From: Lachnoclostridium sp. UBA3320
GTDB lineage: Bacteria; Bacillota; Clostridia; Lachnospirales; Lachnospiraceae
Length of the DNA: 7,007 bases
Assembly (NCBI GenBank): GCA_002361175.1
Contig: DESG01000131.1
Location: forward strand, 1-7,007
Reading direction: 5' to 3'
A program made the position numbers and the translations under genes. Of the stretch, positions 1 through 4,561 are shown in pieces; the stretch's first letter is position 1; each line of letters starts with the position of its first letter. Below the pieces are notes generated by a model. The model saw nothing but the letters and a program-made list of their open reading frames with translations. It had not been told where the DNA came from and made no database searches.

Positions 1-19
1 GTCAGCGGCCTTGTATGGG
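1..19. repeat. 19-bp terminal direct repeat, left copy
   Basis: Bases 1-19 are identical to 6989-7007. This is either the overlap of a circular molecule of about 6,988 bp or the common core (attL/attR) of an integrated element. The repeat lies in a frame that stays open to a TAA at 38-40 and reads SAALYGDMEDIE. That would fit a host gene whose 3' end is restored by the element, but I cannot identify such a gene. Confidence 0.8.
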
Positions 20-41
20 GATATGGAGGACATAGAATAAG

Positions 42-140
42 ATTACACCACAGTAACAAGACAAAGCAAGAACAAGTTTAACAAAAAAGGAACAAGACCA
101 TATGACATTATCAAAGTTCAAAATTCACAAAAATATGGTC
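42..140. promoter_or_regulatory. Repeat-containing region upstream of xis
   Basis: Three AACAAG hexamers lie at 55-60, 71-76 and 91-96. One ATTACACCA motif at 42-50 resembles the TTACACCAAA repeats found downstream of int. A perfect 8-bp inverted repeat, GACCATAT (96-103) with ATATGGTC (133-140), encloses a 29-nt loop and ends shortly before the xis ribosome binding site. Tn916-type Xis and Int proteins bind short direct repeats near the element ends, so these may be binding sites or a control hairpin for xis; that role is inferred. I found no convincing sigma-A promoter here. Confidence 0.4.
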
Positions 141-167
141 GGGGGTAGGATTGAAAGGAGTTGATAA

Positions 168-362
168 ATGGCAAGTGTTCCCATTTGGGAGAAGGTTGCA
201 TTGACGCTTGAAGAGGCGGCAGCATATTCCAATGTTGGTATTAATCGCATTCGTGAAATTACAAATAATGAAAACTGTCCGTTTGTTCTATTTGTCGGAA
301 ACAAAAGACTTATTAAACGAAAGCCTTTTGAGAAGTATCTTGAGCAAGCATTTTCAATTTGA
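168..362 (+). CDS. xis: Excisionase (Tn916 Xis-like)
   Basis: This 64-aa basic protein resembles Tn916 Xis in length and layout. Both have an N-terminal PIWE motif (residues 5-8 here), a winged-helix segment beginning LTLEEAAAYSNVG (about 13-25), and a C-terminal RLIKRKPFEKYL block (about 47-58) matching the IKRKQFEK part of Tn916 Xis. Xis proteins are architectural DNA-binding factors that bend attachment-site DNA and favour excision by the partner integrase. The ATG at 168 follows the strong site AAAGGAG (154-160) at 7 nt. The integrase starts 74 bp downstream on the same strand, the usual xis-int pairing. The 14-nt stretch at 149-162 containing this ribosome binding site recurs exactly before the 203-aa gene (6038-6051). 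The family assignment is confident; activity is inferred. Confidence 0.88.
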   Translation: MASVPIWEKVALTLEEAAAYSNVGINRIREITNNENCPFVLFVGNKRLIKRKPFEKYLEQAFSI

Positions 363-365
363 CAA

Positions 366-394
366 TGGACAAGCGGACTTTGAAATGATATAAT
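366..394 (+). promoter_or_regulatory. Probable promoter for int
   Basis: A -35 box TGGACA (366-371) is separated by 17 bp from a perfect -10 box TATAAT (389-394). Transcription would start near 401, ahead of the int ribosome binding site. The boxes overlap an imperfect hairpin at 371-418. Confidence 0.6.
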
Positions 395-418
395 TTTGTT
401 GTACATTCAAAGTCGCTT
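371..418 (+). promoter_or_regulatory. Hairpin between xis and int
   Basis: AAGCG and ACTTTGAA (371-384, one bulged G at 376) pair with TTCAAAGTCGCTT (406-418), a 13-bp stem around a 21-nt loop that contains the TATAAT box. It lacks a long T-run, so as a terminator it would be weak. It could attenuate read-through from xis into int, or serve as a DNA-binding site. Confidence 0.45.
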
Positions 419-436
419 TCCCGAAAGGAGGCTATC

Positions 437-1585
437 ATGGGAAAGCGCAAAGATAGTAAGGGTAGAGTCTTAAAATCTGGAGAAAGTCAAAGAGAAAACG
501 GATCATATCAATTCCGATATAACGACATTCACGGGAAACGGCGGTATGTCTATGCTAAATCGCTTGATGAATTGCGGCAGAAAGAAAAAAATATCCAACG
601 TGATATTGCAGATGGGATTGATACCACGGGTGCAGAAATAACAGCGATTGATCTTCTGAAGAAGTACGCCAACACAAAACAATTTCTTTCCCAAAATACA
701 CAAGAGCAATATTATTATGCTGTATGTACCTTAAGCAAAGAGCCATTCATGCAAAAGCAGGTAAATGCAATCAAGCTATCAGACGCAAAAGCATTTATCA
801 TGAAACTGCGCAATGATGGACGGAAGTATAGCACCATTCAAAGTTTTTATGCAAAACTGCGTCCGGCGTTTGAAATGGCGGTTGATGATGATTTGATTCG
901 CAAAAATCCATTCAAGTTTAAGTTGGCTGATATAATCCCCAATGACACGGAAGAACGAAAACCATTAAACCAGCAGGACAAGAAAAGGCTGCTTGAATTT
1001 GCCGTTGACTACCCTTGTTATGATGAGATTGTAATTTTGCTGGGGACAGGGCTTCGGGTAAGTGAGTTGTGCGGATTGACCGTGAAAGACGTTGACTTTA
1101 CTAACCGAAAAATTACAATCAGCAAGCAGCTTCTGAGAAATCTTCATGGTGAATATCGTGTTGAAACGCCAAAGACAGATAGCGGCATTCGACATATACC
1201 AATGCTGAGAGAAGAAGTATATCAAGCCTTTATGCGTGTTGTGCAGGATCGAGGCACACCGAAAATTGAAATGATGATTGACGGCTTCACAGGGTTTCTA
1301 CTCTTAAACAAATATGGCAAACCCAAAGTTGCAAGGAATATCCAGTATGACATTGATATACTTATCAAACGGTACAATAAGAGCCACCCTATAGCGCTGC
1401 CTGATTTTACACCGCACAACCTGAGACATACCTTCGCTACTGATATGGCAAATAAGGGCATGAATACCAAAACTCTTCAATATCTGATGGGCCATAGTGA
1501 CGCAAACACCACCATGAACACATACGCCGCTTGCGACTATGAACTTGCAGAACAGGAACTTGCGAGAATCCTTGCAATCGGTTGA
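437..1585 (+). CDS. int: Tyrosine recombinase/integrase, Tn916 family
   Basis: This 382-aa protein is a site-specific tyrosine recombinase close in layout to Tn916 Int (about 405 aa). Residues about 3-57 form the arm-type DNA-binding domain (RKDSKGRVLKSGESQRENG resembles the Tn916 N-terminus). Residues about 65-165 are the SAM-like core-binding domain, and about 175-382 the catalytic domain. The catalytic set is complete: R207 (TGLRVSE), K246 (ETPKTDSG), H327 and R330 (PHNLRHTF), H353 (LMGHSD) and nucleophile Y363 (NTYAACD). The start is set by the near-perfect site AAAGGAGG (425-432) 4 nt before the ATG. It has its own likely promoter and sits behind xis. It should catalyse integration and excision through a circular intermediate. 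The 335 bp downstream hold paired direct repeats that are probable arm sites. The gene looks intact. Confidence 0.95.
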   Translation: MGKRKDSKGRVLKSGESQRENGSYQFRYNDIHGKRRYVYAKSLDELRQKEKNIQRDIADGIDTTGAEITAIDLLKKYANTKQFLSQNTQEQYYYAVCTLSKEPFMQKQVNAIKLSDAKAFIMKLRNDGRKYSTIQSFYAKLRPAFEMAVDDDLIRKNPFKFKLADIIPNDTEERKPLNQQDKKRLLEFAVDYPCYDEIVILLGTGLRVSELCGLTVKDVDFTNRKITISKQLLRNLHGEYRVETPKTDSGIRHIPMLREEVYQAFMRVVQDRGTPKIEMMIDGFTGFLLLNKYGKPKVARNIQYDIDILIKRYNKSHPIALPDFTPHNLRHTFATDMANKGMNTKTLQYLMGHSDANTTMNTYAACDYELAEQELARILAIG

Positions 1586-1611
1586 TTTTACTGCATTTCA
1601 GGACTCCACAG

Positions 1612-1633
1612 TTTACACCAAATTTACACCAAA
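1612..1633 (+). repeat. Tandem 11-bp repeat pair, copy A
   Basis: Two perfect adjacent copies of TTTACACCAAA. The 11-bp period is about one helical turn, so bound proteins would lie on the same face of the DNA. Likely integrase arm-type sites. Confidence 0.7.
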
Positions 1634-1867
1634 TGCCTGTAGAAAGGTGTAGATTTGCGTAGGCTTATAAAATGCGTCACTTGAAAAACGTCATGAAAAG
1701 CAATAAAAAACGCCAGATTATTGCAACTTTTATTGATATTGCAACCTCTGACACTTACATACTGATTAAGTGCAAGGGTTAATTAACCACCTGATAATGT
1801 TTTAAATAACTGAAAATTCGGCATAAAACGCATTGATTGTCGTGCGTTTGTGTTGATTAAAAATCAC

Positions 1868-1889
1868 CTTACACCAAACTTACACCAAA
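1868..1889 (+). repeat. Tandem 11-bp repeat pair, copy B
   Basis: Two perfect adjacent copies of CTTACACCAAA. They differ from pair A (1612-1633) only in the first base and have the same spacing and orientation. Confidence 0.7.
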
Positions 1890-1920
1890 TGGGCAGCGGT
1901 TTTGAATGTACAATAAAAAG

Positions 1921-1960
1921 ACCAGCACTCACTTCAAACCGTGGGTGCTGGTTTTCTTTT
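1921..1960 (+). terminator. Rho-independent terminator after int
   Basis: A 12-bp stem, ACCAGCACTCAC (1921-1932) with GTGGGTGCTGGT (1941-1952) including one G-U pair, has an 8-nt loop and is followed by TTTCTTTT. An A-rich tract upstream (about 1910-1919) means it could also work on the minus strand. Confidence 0.85.
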
Positions 1961-1973
1961 GGACAAAAATAAA

Positions 1974-2012
1974 CCACCATAGAGGAATGACATTAAATCC
2001 CTCCTATAGTGG
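1974..2012 (-). terminator. Terminator of the repressor gene
   Basis: It begins right after the repressor stop codon. On the minus strand CCACTATAGGAGGGA (2012-1998) pairs with TTCCTCTATGGTGG (1987-1974), with one wobble and one bulge, and is followed by TTTATTTTTG. Confidence 0.75.
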
Positions 2013-2309
2013 CTATTTGTTGTTCTTTTTAAATTCTGTAATGATACGCTGCAAGGTTTCAATTTGACTATCTGACAACCCAGAAAGATTAATCGTTTTT
2101 TCTCCAGCTACCCCAAGCAGGTAATCAGTAGTTACGCTGAAGAATTTTGCAATATGGATCAGTGTTTCAAATGTTGGATACCCTAACCCATTTTCGTACT
2201 TGCTGACTACTGCCTTCGATAATCCTACTTTTGCGCCAAAATCCTTCTGAGTCAAATTCTGACCTATGCGCAGTTTCTTTAAGTTTTCGCCAAATTCGGA
2301 ATAGTACAT
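2013..2309 (-). CDS. Cro/CI-type helix-turn-helix repressor
   Basis: This 98-aa protein has an HTH_3 (Xre family) domain at residues about 7-63: ENLKKLRIGQNLTQKDFGAKV, then GLSKAVVSKYENG as recognition helix and turn, then PTFETLIHIAKFFSVTTDYLLG. A short C-terminal helix (about 79-96) may mediate dimerisation. The frame extends upstream to 2390, but I chose the ATG at 2309 because AAGGTGGTGA precedes it at a good distance and the domain begins a few residues later. The leader carries a hairpin that pairs part of this ribosome binding site. The gene is divergent from the lipoprotein operon, and the two -35 boxes share a base. By analogy with phage and ICE regulators it most likely represses itself and that operon; the target is inferred, not shown. 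Confidence 0.88.
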   Translation of the reverse strand: MYYSEFGENLKKLRIGQNLTQKDFGAKVGLSKAVVSKYENGLGYPTFETLIHIAKFFSVTTDYLLGVAGEKTINLSGLSDSQIETLQRIITEFKKNNK

Positions 2310-2319
2310 TGATTCACCA

Positions 2320-2343
2320 CCTTGCGTATAGTGTACCGCAAGG
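2320..2343 (-). promoter_or_regulatory. Perfect inverted repeat at the repressor ribosome binding site
   Basis: CCTTGCG (2320-2326) and CGCAAGG (2337-2343) form a 7-bp inverted repeat with a 10-nt spacer. In the repressor mRNA the 3' arm contains the AAGG of the AAGGTGGTGA site, so the hairpin could reduce translation. It could equally be a protein operator. Confidence 0.5.
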
Positions 2344-2361
2344 AAGGTATACATTTCATAG

Positions 2362-2390
2362 ATTTTAGTTTCTATATCATTGACTTTCAA
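2362..2390 (-). promoter_or_regulatory. Promoter of the repressor
   Basis: On the minus strand, -35 TTGAAA (2390-2385), a 17-bp spacer and -10 TAAAAT (2367-2362). An inverted repeat ATAGA/TCTAT (2358-2362 and 2371-2375) lies over the -10 region and is a candidate operator for autoregulation. Confidence 0.6.
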
Positions 2391-2408
2391 TGGATTTGTT
2401 GATATACT
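2380..2408 (+). promoter_or_regulatory. Promoter of the lipoprotein operon
   Basis: -35 TTGACT (2380-2385), a 17-bp spacer and -10 TATACT (2403-2408), one mismatch each from consensus. The -35 box shares base 2385 with the divergent repressor promoter, so a repressor bound here could block both. Confidence 0.75.
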
Positions 2409-2452
2409 TGTGAAGAAAGAATTTTCTGAGTACTGCTAAGGGGGAGTTATTT

Positions 2453-2941
2453 ATGCGCAGATATTTAAAAGTCTTTTGTTTTCTACTTGCTGTCCTTTTT
2501 CTATTTGCTCTATCTGGTTGTGGCGGGTTATCAGATGATGAATTAGATTCCGCTATCGAAGATTATAGGACAGCCCTTCAGCAGCTTTGTAATGATTATG
2601 GATTGAATGATGCAGAGATTGAAGTTGAAAGCAATCTTTCTGGAGAGAAAATTGGAGATACATTCCATTACATTGGCACTTCAGAAGTATCAAGCGAGAA
2701 ATTTTCTCAATTATCTGGAGCAGAGGCGTTTTCGTTTATGAAAGAGTTTGAACATCTTGAAAACGGATTGTTTGATTATGAAAATGCCTCTATTTCATAC
2801 ATTGCCCATGTTAATTGCAAAAAAGGAAGGTACACTTATGAATCCAAAAGAACCAGCTTAAGTACTTTTGAATACTTGATGCGATATGGTAATGCAGCAG
2901 TAACATATAAGGATGAAAAACTTGTCTATGACATTTTCTGA
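2453..2941 (+). CDS. Small secreted lipoprotein of unknown function
   Basis: This 162-aa protein starts with a textbook lipoprotein signal: basic MRRYLK, a hydrophobic stretch to about residue 20, and lipobox LSGC with the lipidated cysteine at C23. The mature part (about 140 aa) is soluble and acidic with two further cysteines (about C46 and C122). I do not recognise its fold. It should be anchored to the outer face of the membrane. AAGGGGGAG (2438-2446) precedes the ATG, and a near-consensus promoter lies 45 bp upstream. A 36-aa membrane peptide follows after 32 bp, probably in the same transcript, and a divergent repressor likely controls both. Entry or surface exclusion, adhesion, or stress sensing are possible roles on an element, but nothing in the sequence decides among them. 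Confidence 0.85.
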   Translation: MRRYLKVFCFLLAVLFLFALSGCGGLSDDELDSAIEDYRTALQQLCNDYGLNDAEIEVESNLSGEKIGDTFHYIGTSEVSSEKFSQLSGAEAFSFMKEFEHLENGLFDYENASISYIAHVNCKKGRYTYESKRTSLSTFEYLMRYGNAAVTYKDEKLVYDIF

Positions 2942-2973
2942 TTTTAGCTGATTATTAAGGGGAGGAACTATTT

Positions 2974-3084
2974 ATGTTCTGGTTTGTCTTATTCATTATC
3001 TTACTGTTTGTTTATCCACCTCTGGCACTTATAATTCTGCTAATAGGCATAGCTTACAAGATACTCGTAACACCAAAAAAATAG
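2974..3084 (+). CDS. 36-aa membrane peptide
   Basis: A short gene reading MFWFVLFIILLFVYPPLA, then LIILLIGIAYKILVTPKK. It is almost wholly hydrophobic, with a Pro-Pro kink at about residues 15-16 and a basic C-terminal tail (YK...TPKK), as expected for a single membrane-spanning or hairpin peptide with its tail in the cytoplasm. The strong site AAGGGGAGGA (2957-2966) sits 7 nt before the ATG, which argues that it is translated. It lies 32 bp after the lipoprotein and before a terminator, so the two form a likely operon. It may partner the lipoprotein, or act as a small toxin-like or regulatory membrane peptide. Function unknown. Confidence 0.65.
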   Translation: MFWFVLFIILLFVYPPLALIILLIGIAYKILVTPKK

Positions 3085-3096
3085 CAACCGTCACAC

Positions 3097-3139
3097 ATAA
3101 AACCGTTGTATGTCATTAAATGATGTGCGGCGGTTTTAT
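3097..3139 (+). terminator. Probable terminator of the lipoprotein operon
   Basis: ATAAAACCG (3097-3105) and CGGTTTTAT (3131-3139) are a perfect 9-bp inverted repeat 12 bp after the membrane-peptide stop. The interior contains a smaller TCAT/ATGA hairpin. The T-run lies inside the 3' arm, and the symmetry would allow termination in both directions. Confidence 0.55.
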
Positions 3140-3283
3140 CGTATCGGGCAAATTCCGGCTTATATGTTGAGTAGATGTACTATGCGGCTGGCAGAAAATG
3201 AAAACCTGCTTGAAGTGCAAACCACCCCCCGGCGCATGATGTATGATCCGCCCCAATTTAGGCAGATAGTTAGCGCGAAATAA
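3110..3283 (+). CDS. Possible 57-aa protein, weak candidate
   Basis: An open frame with an Arg-rich, protein-like composition: MSLNDVRRFYRIGQIP near the start and MMYDPPQFRQIVSAK at the end. It fills most of the space between the operon terminator and the res-like site. Against it: no ribosome binding site precedes the ATG at 3110, and that ATG lies in the loop of the terminator hairpin. Internal ATGs at 3164 and 3182 also lack good sites. It may be a remnant or chance. Apart from this I see nothing in 3140-3283. Confidence 0.25.
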   Translation: MSLNDVRRFYRIGQIPAYMLSRCTMRLAENENLLEVQTTPRRMMYDPPQFRQIVSAK

Positions 3284-3394
3284 TGTCAATAGGGTATACT
3301 CATGTGACATATTGAAAAAGGCCGAAAAGGTATGTCATATAAATTATAAAATGATATTTGAAATGTTGCTATAATTTTATATATCCTATTGACA
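3284..3394. promoter_or_regulatory. Probable res site of the serine resolvase
   Basis: This 111-bp region begins TGTCAATA and ends TATTGACA; the outer 15 bp are inverted repeats with one mismatch. It divides into three subsites with the spacing known for Tn3/gamma-delta res: I at 3284-3311 (28 bp, TGTC to GACA at 3309, AT at the centre), II at about 3333-3366 (starting TGTCATATA, AT-rich), and III at about 3370-3394 (25 bp, ending TTGACA). It lies immediately upstream of the resolvase gene, and the -35 box is the end of subsite III, so bound resolvase would repress its own gene. Subsite borders are inferred by eye. Confidence 0.62.
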
Positions 3395-3417
3395 CACTTT
3401 ACTGCTTGTGGTATACT
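3389..3417 (+). promoter_or_regulatory. Resolvase promoter
   Basis: Consensus -35 TTGACA (3389-3394), a 17-bp spacer and -10 TATACT (3412-3417). The -35 is the right end of the res-like site. Confidence 0.85.
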
Positions 3418-3448
3418 TGACCTATCAAAACAAAGGGGCGGCAAGATT

Positions 3449-4015
3449 ATGATGCTGGGTTATATTCGTGTTTCCACCGTTGAGCAGAACGACACAAGAC
3501 AGATTGAAGCCCTCAAGCAAAAAGGCGTTGATCCTGAGAACTTGTACACTGACAAACAGAGCGGCAAGAATGCAGACAGGCCAGCACTAAAGGAACTGCT
3601 TGCTTATGTTCGCCGTGGTGATACCGTGGTCACTGAATCCATTTCCCGCATTGCCAGAAATACAAAAGACCTTCTAAACATCATTGACCAATTACAAAGC
3701 AAGGGCGTTGAATTTATCAGTCTGAAAGAAGCCCTTGATACCACCACCCCACAAGGTAAATTTATGCTGACCATCTTTGGTGCTATGGCAGAATTGGAAC
3801 GTGACTCCATCCTTCAACGTCAAGCAGAAGGAATAGCCGTGGCAAAGGAGCAGGGCAAATATAAAGGCCGTCAGCCTATCCAGATTGACGAAGCCTTATT
3901 CCGCTCCACAGTTGCAGAATGGCGGCAGAATAAGATCACAGCAAGGGTAGCTATGCAAAGGGTTGGATTAAAGCCCAATACATTTTATAGGCGTGTAAGC
4001 GATATGGGACTATAA
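3449..4015 (+). CDS. Serine resolvase (Tn3/gamma-delta type)
   Basis: This 188-aa serine recombinase has an N-terminal catalytic domain (about 2-120) with YIRVST (nucleophile S9, R7), SGKNADRP (R44), SRIARN (R67, R70) and the AELERD motif opening helix E (about 114-119). A helix-turn-helix domain follows (about 146-188; ARVAMQRVGLKPNTFYRRV). Length and motif spacing match resolvases and invertases of 180-200 aa. The frame runs upstream into the promoter, so I start at the ATG at 3449, where RBS-like AAAGGGGCGG precedes the first of two Met codons and the YIRVST motif sits at its normal place. With the upstream res-like site it most likely resolves multimers of the circular element, or cointegrates. 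An inversion role cannot be excluded. Confidence 0.93.
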   Translation: MMLGYIRVSTVEQNDTRQIEALKQKGVDPENLYTDKQSGKNADRPALKELLAYVRRGDTVVTESISRIARNTKDLLNIIDQLQSKGVEFISLKEALDTTTPQGKFMLTIFGAMAELERDSILQRQAEGIAVAKEQGKYKGRQPIQIDEALFRSTVAEWRQNKITARVAMQRVGLKPNTFYRRVSDMGL

Positions 4016-4022
4016 ATCAAAA

Positions 4023-4051
4023 GGCGGCAGGGCATTAACCCCGCCGTCTTT
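4023..4051 (+). terminator. Terminator after the resolvase
   Basis: A GC-rich stem, GGCGGCAGGG (4023-4032) with CCCCGCCGTC (4039-4048), has one wobble and one mismatch, a 6-nt loop, and a short TTT tail 7 bp after the resolvase stop. Confidence 0.7.
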
Positions 4052-4254
4052 CCTATTCTATCAGTCAGTTATCAGCTCTACAGGCCACCACAGCCAACAG
4101 CAGTATAGCAATACCTCCAACAGCCGTCAGGCCATGCAGCAAGCAGTTATCAGGGCTATGGGCTGTAGCCGTCCTTTCTGTTATGCGGCAATAAAAAAGC
4201 AGAAGTTACAAAAACTCCTGCAAAGATTTATGCAATATGACCAGCAAAAATAAA
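4052..4254. other. Non-coding stretch rich in CAG/CAACAGC words
   Basis: No gene is seen. A direct repeat CAGTTATCAG occurs at 4066-4075 and 4144-4153. A small hairpin GGCTA/TAGCC lies at 4154-4170. The base composition is unlike the AT-rich leader that follows, so a junction near 4200 is possible. Confidence 0.35.
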
Positions 4255-4283
4255 TTGACAATATGAATCCGCTGAATTATAAT
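4255..4283 (+). promoter_or_regulatory. Perfect consensus promoter for the helicase leader
   Basis: -35 TTGACA (4255-4260), exactly 17 bp, -10 TATAAT (4278-4283): no mismatch to the sigma-A consensus. Transcription should start near 4290, giving a leader of about 210 nt before the helicase start region. Confidence 0.88.
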
Positions 4284-4332
4284 AGTAGTGTACGGTCACA
4301 CGAAAGCGACAACACTTTCCATTCTCGTCTTT

Positions 4333-4361
4333 ATATTACCACAAGTCAATATGTTTGTCAA
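4333..4361 (-). promoter_or_regulatory. Antisense promoter facing the helicase promoter
   Basis: On the minus strand, -35 TTGACA (4361-4356), a 17-bp spacer and -10 TAATAT (4338-4333). An RNA from about 4326 would be complementary to the first 35 or so bases of the helicase leader, including the GAAAG/CTTTC hairpin at about 4303-4320. It could be a countertranscript. No clear terminator is seen for it. Confidence 0.5.
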
Positions 4362-4414
4362 TAGTTTTTGTACGCTTTTTTAAAAAAACTGGACAAACAC
4401 AAAAAGCGTACAAA
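4353..4414 (+). promoter_or_regulatory. Mutually exclusive hairpins in the helicase leader
   Basis: Hairpin 1 pairs 4353-4359 and 4363-4369 with 4384-4390 and 4392-4398. Hairpin 2 is a perfect 14-bp stem, TTTGTACGCTTTTT (4367-4380) with AAAAAGCGTACAAA (4401-4414). They cannot fully coexist, because the 3' arm of hairpin 1 lies in the loop of hairpin 2 and bases 4367-4369 are shared. An outer pair TGTACGG (4289-4295) and CCGTACA (4427-4433) encloses both. This is the layout of a leader switch or attenuator. Confidence 0.55.
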
Positions 4415-4561
4415 CTCCAAAGAAAACCGTACAAAAAATGAAGGTTGGTTGATCCGCTCTAACTGGGCGTTTCAAATAAAAAATGAAAGAAGGAATGACC
4501 AATAAGCAATCAGATCATTCATAACGACAGGCTCCCATTTGTTACAATCGTTGACTCAGTA

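Larger units (their letters stand above)
1586..1920. other. Non-coding region after int, candidate attachment (attP) region
   Basis: No gene is visible. Two pairs of 11-bp tandem repeats flank a 234-bp interval: TTTACACCAAA at 1612-1622 and 1623-1633, and CTTACACCAAA at 1868-1878 and 1879-1889, all in the same orientation. Between them are a direct repeat ATTGCAAC (1720-1727 and 1738-1745) and a 7-bp inverted repeat AAACGCA/TGCGTTT (1826-1832 and 1843-1849). Tn916-family integrases bind short direct repeats near each element end, and in Tn916 the int 3' end faces the junction. Arm sites around a recombination core are therefore a reasonable inference; I cannot identify the core. Confidence 0.45.

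Noticed and set aside
125..406. Long minus-strand open frame opposite xis
   Set aside because: It is the shadow of xis and its control region, with no ribosome binding site and no protein-like features. The same holds for the minus-strand frames under int, the resolvase, the helicase and the 203-aa gene.
2310..2390. 27-residue N-terminal extension of the repressor
   Set aside because: The extension would include the repressor's own promoter and 5' leader. The ATG at 2309 has a clear ribosome binding site and fits the HTH domain start.
3389..3448. 20-residue N-terminal extension of the resolvase
   Set aside because: It would overlap the consensus promoter. The YIRVST motif is normally within the first 10 or so residues, as with the start at 3449.
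4066..4153. Repeat of CAGTTATCAG as a CRISPR or iteron array
   Set aside because: Only two 10-bp copies 78 bp apart, with no third unit and no repeat-spacer pattern. There is no CRISPR array in the window.
4353..4414. True H-type pseudoknot formed by both leader stems together
   Set aside because: The connecting loops would be only 0-3 nt for stems of 11-14 bp, which is sterically unlikely. Alternative hairpins fit better.
4438..4452. Mini-ORF ATG-AAG-GTT-GGT-TGA as a leader peptide
   Set aside because: Only four codons and no ribosome binding site; probably chance.
4255..4500. oriT with the strong inverted repeats as relaxase sites
   Set aside because: No relaxase or accessory mobilisation gene is encoded, and the promoters and leader position explain the structure better. 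Mobilisation by a helper cannot be ruled out.
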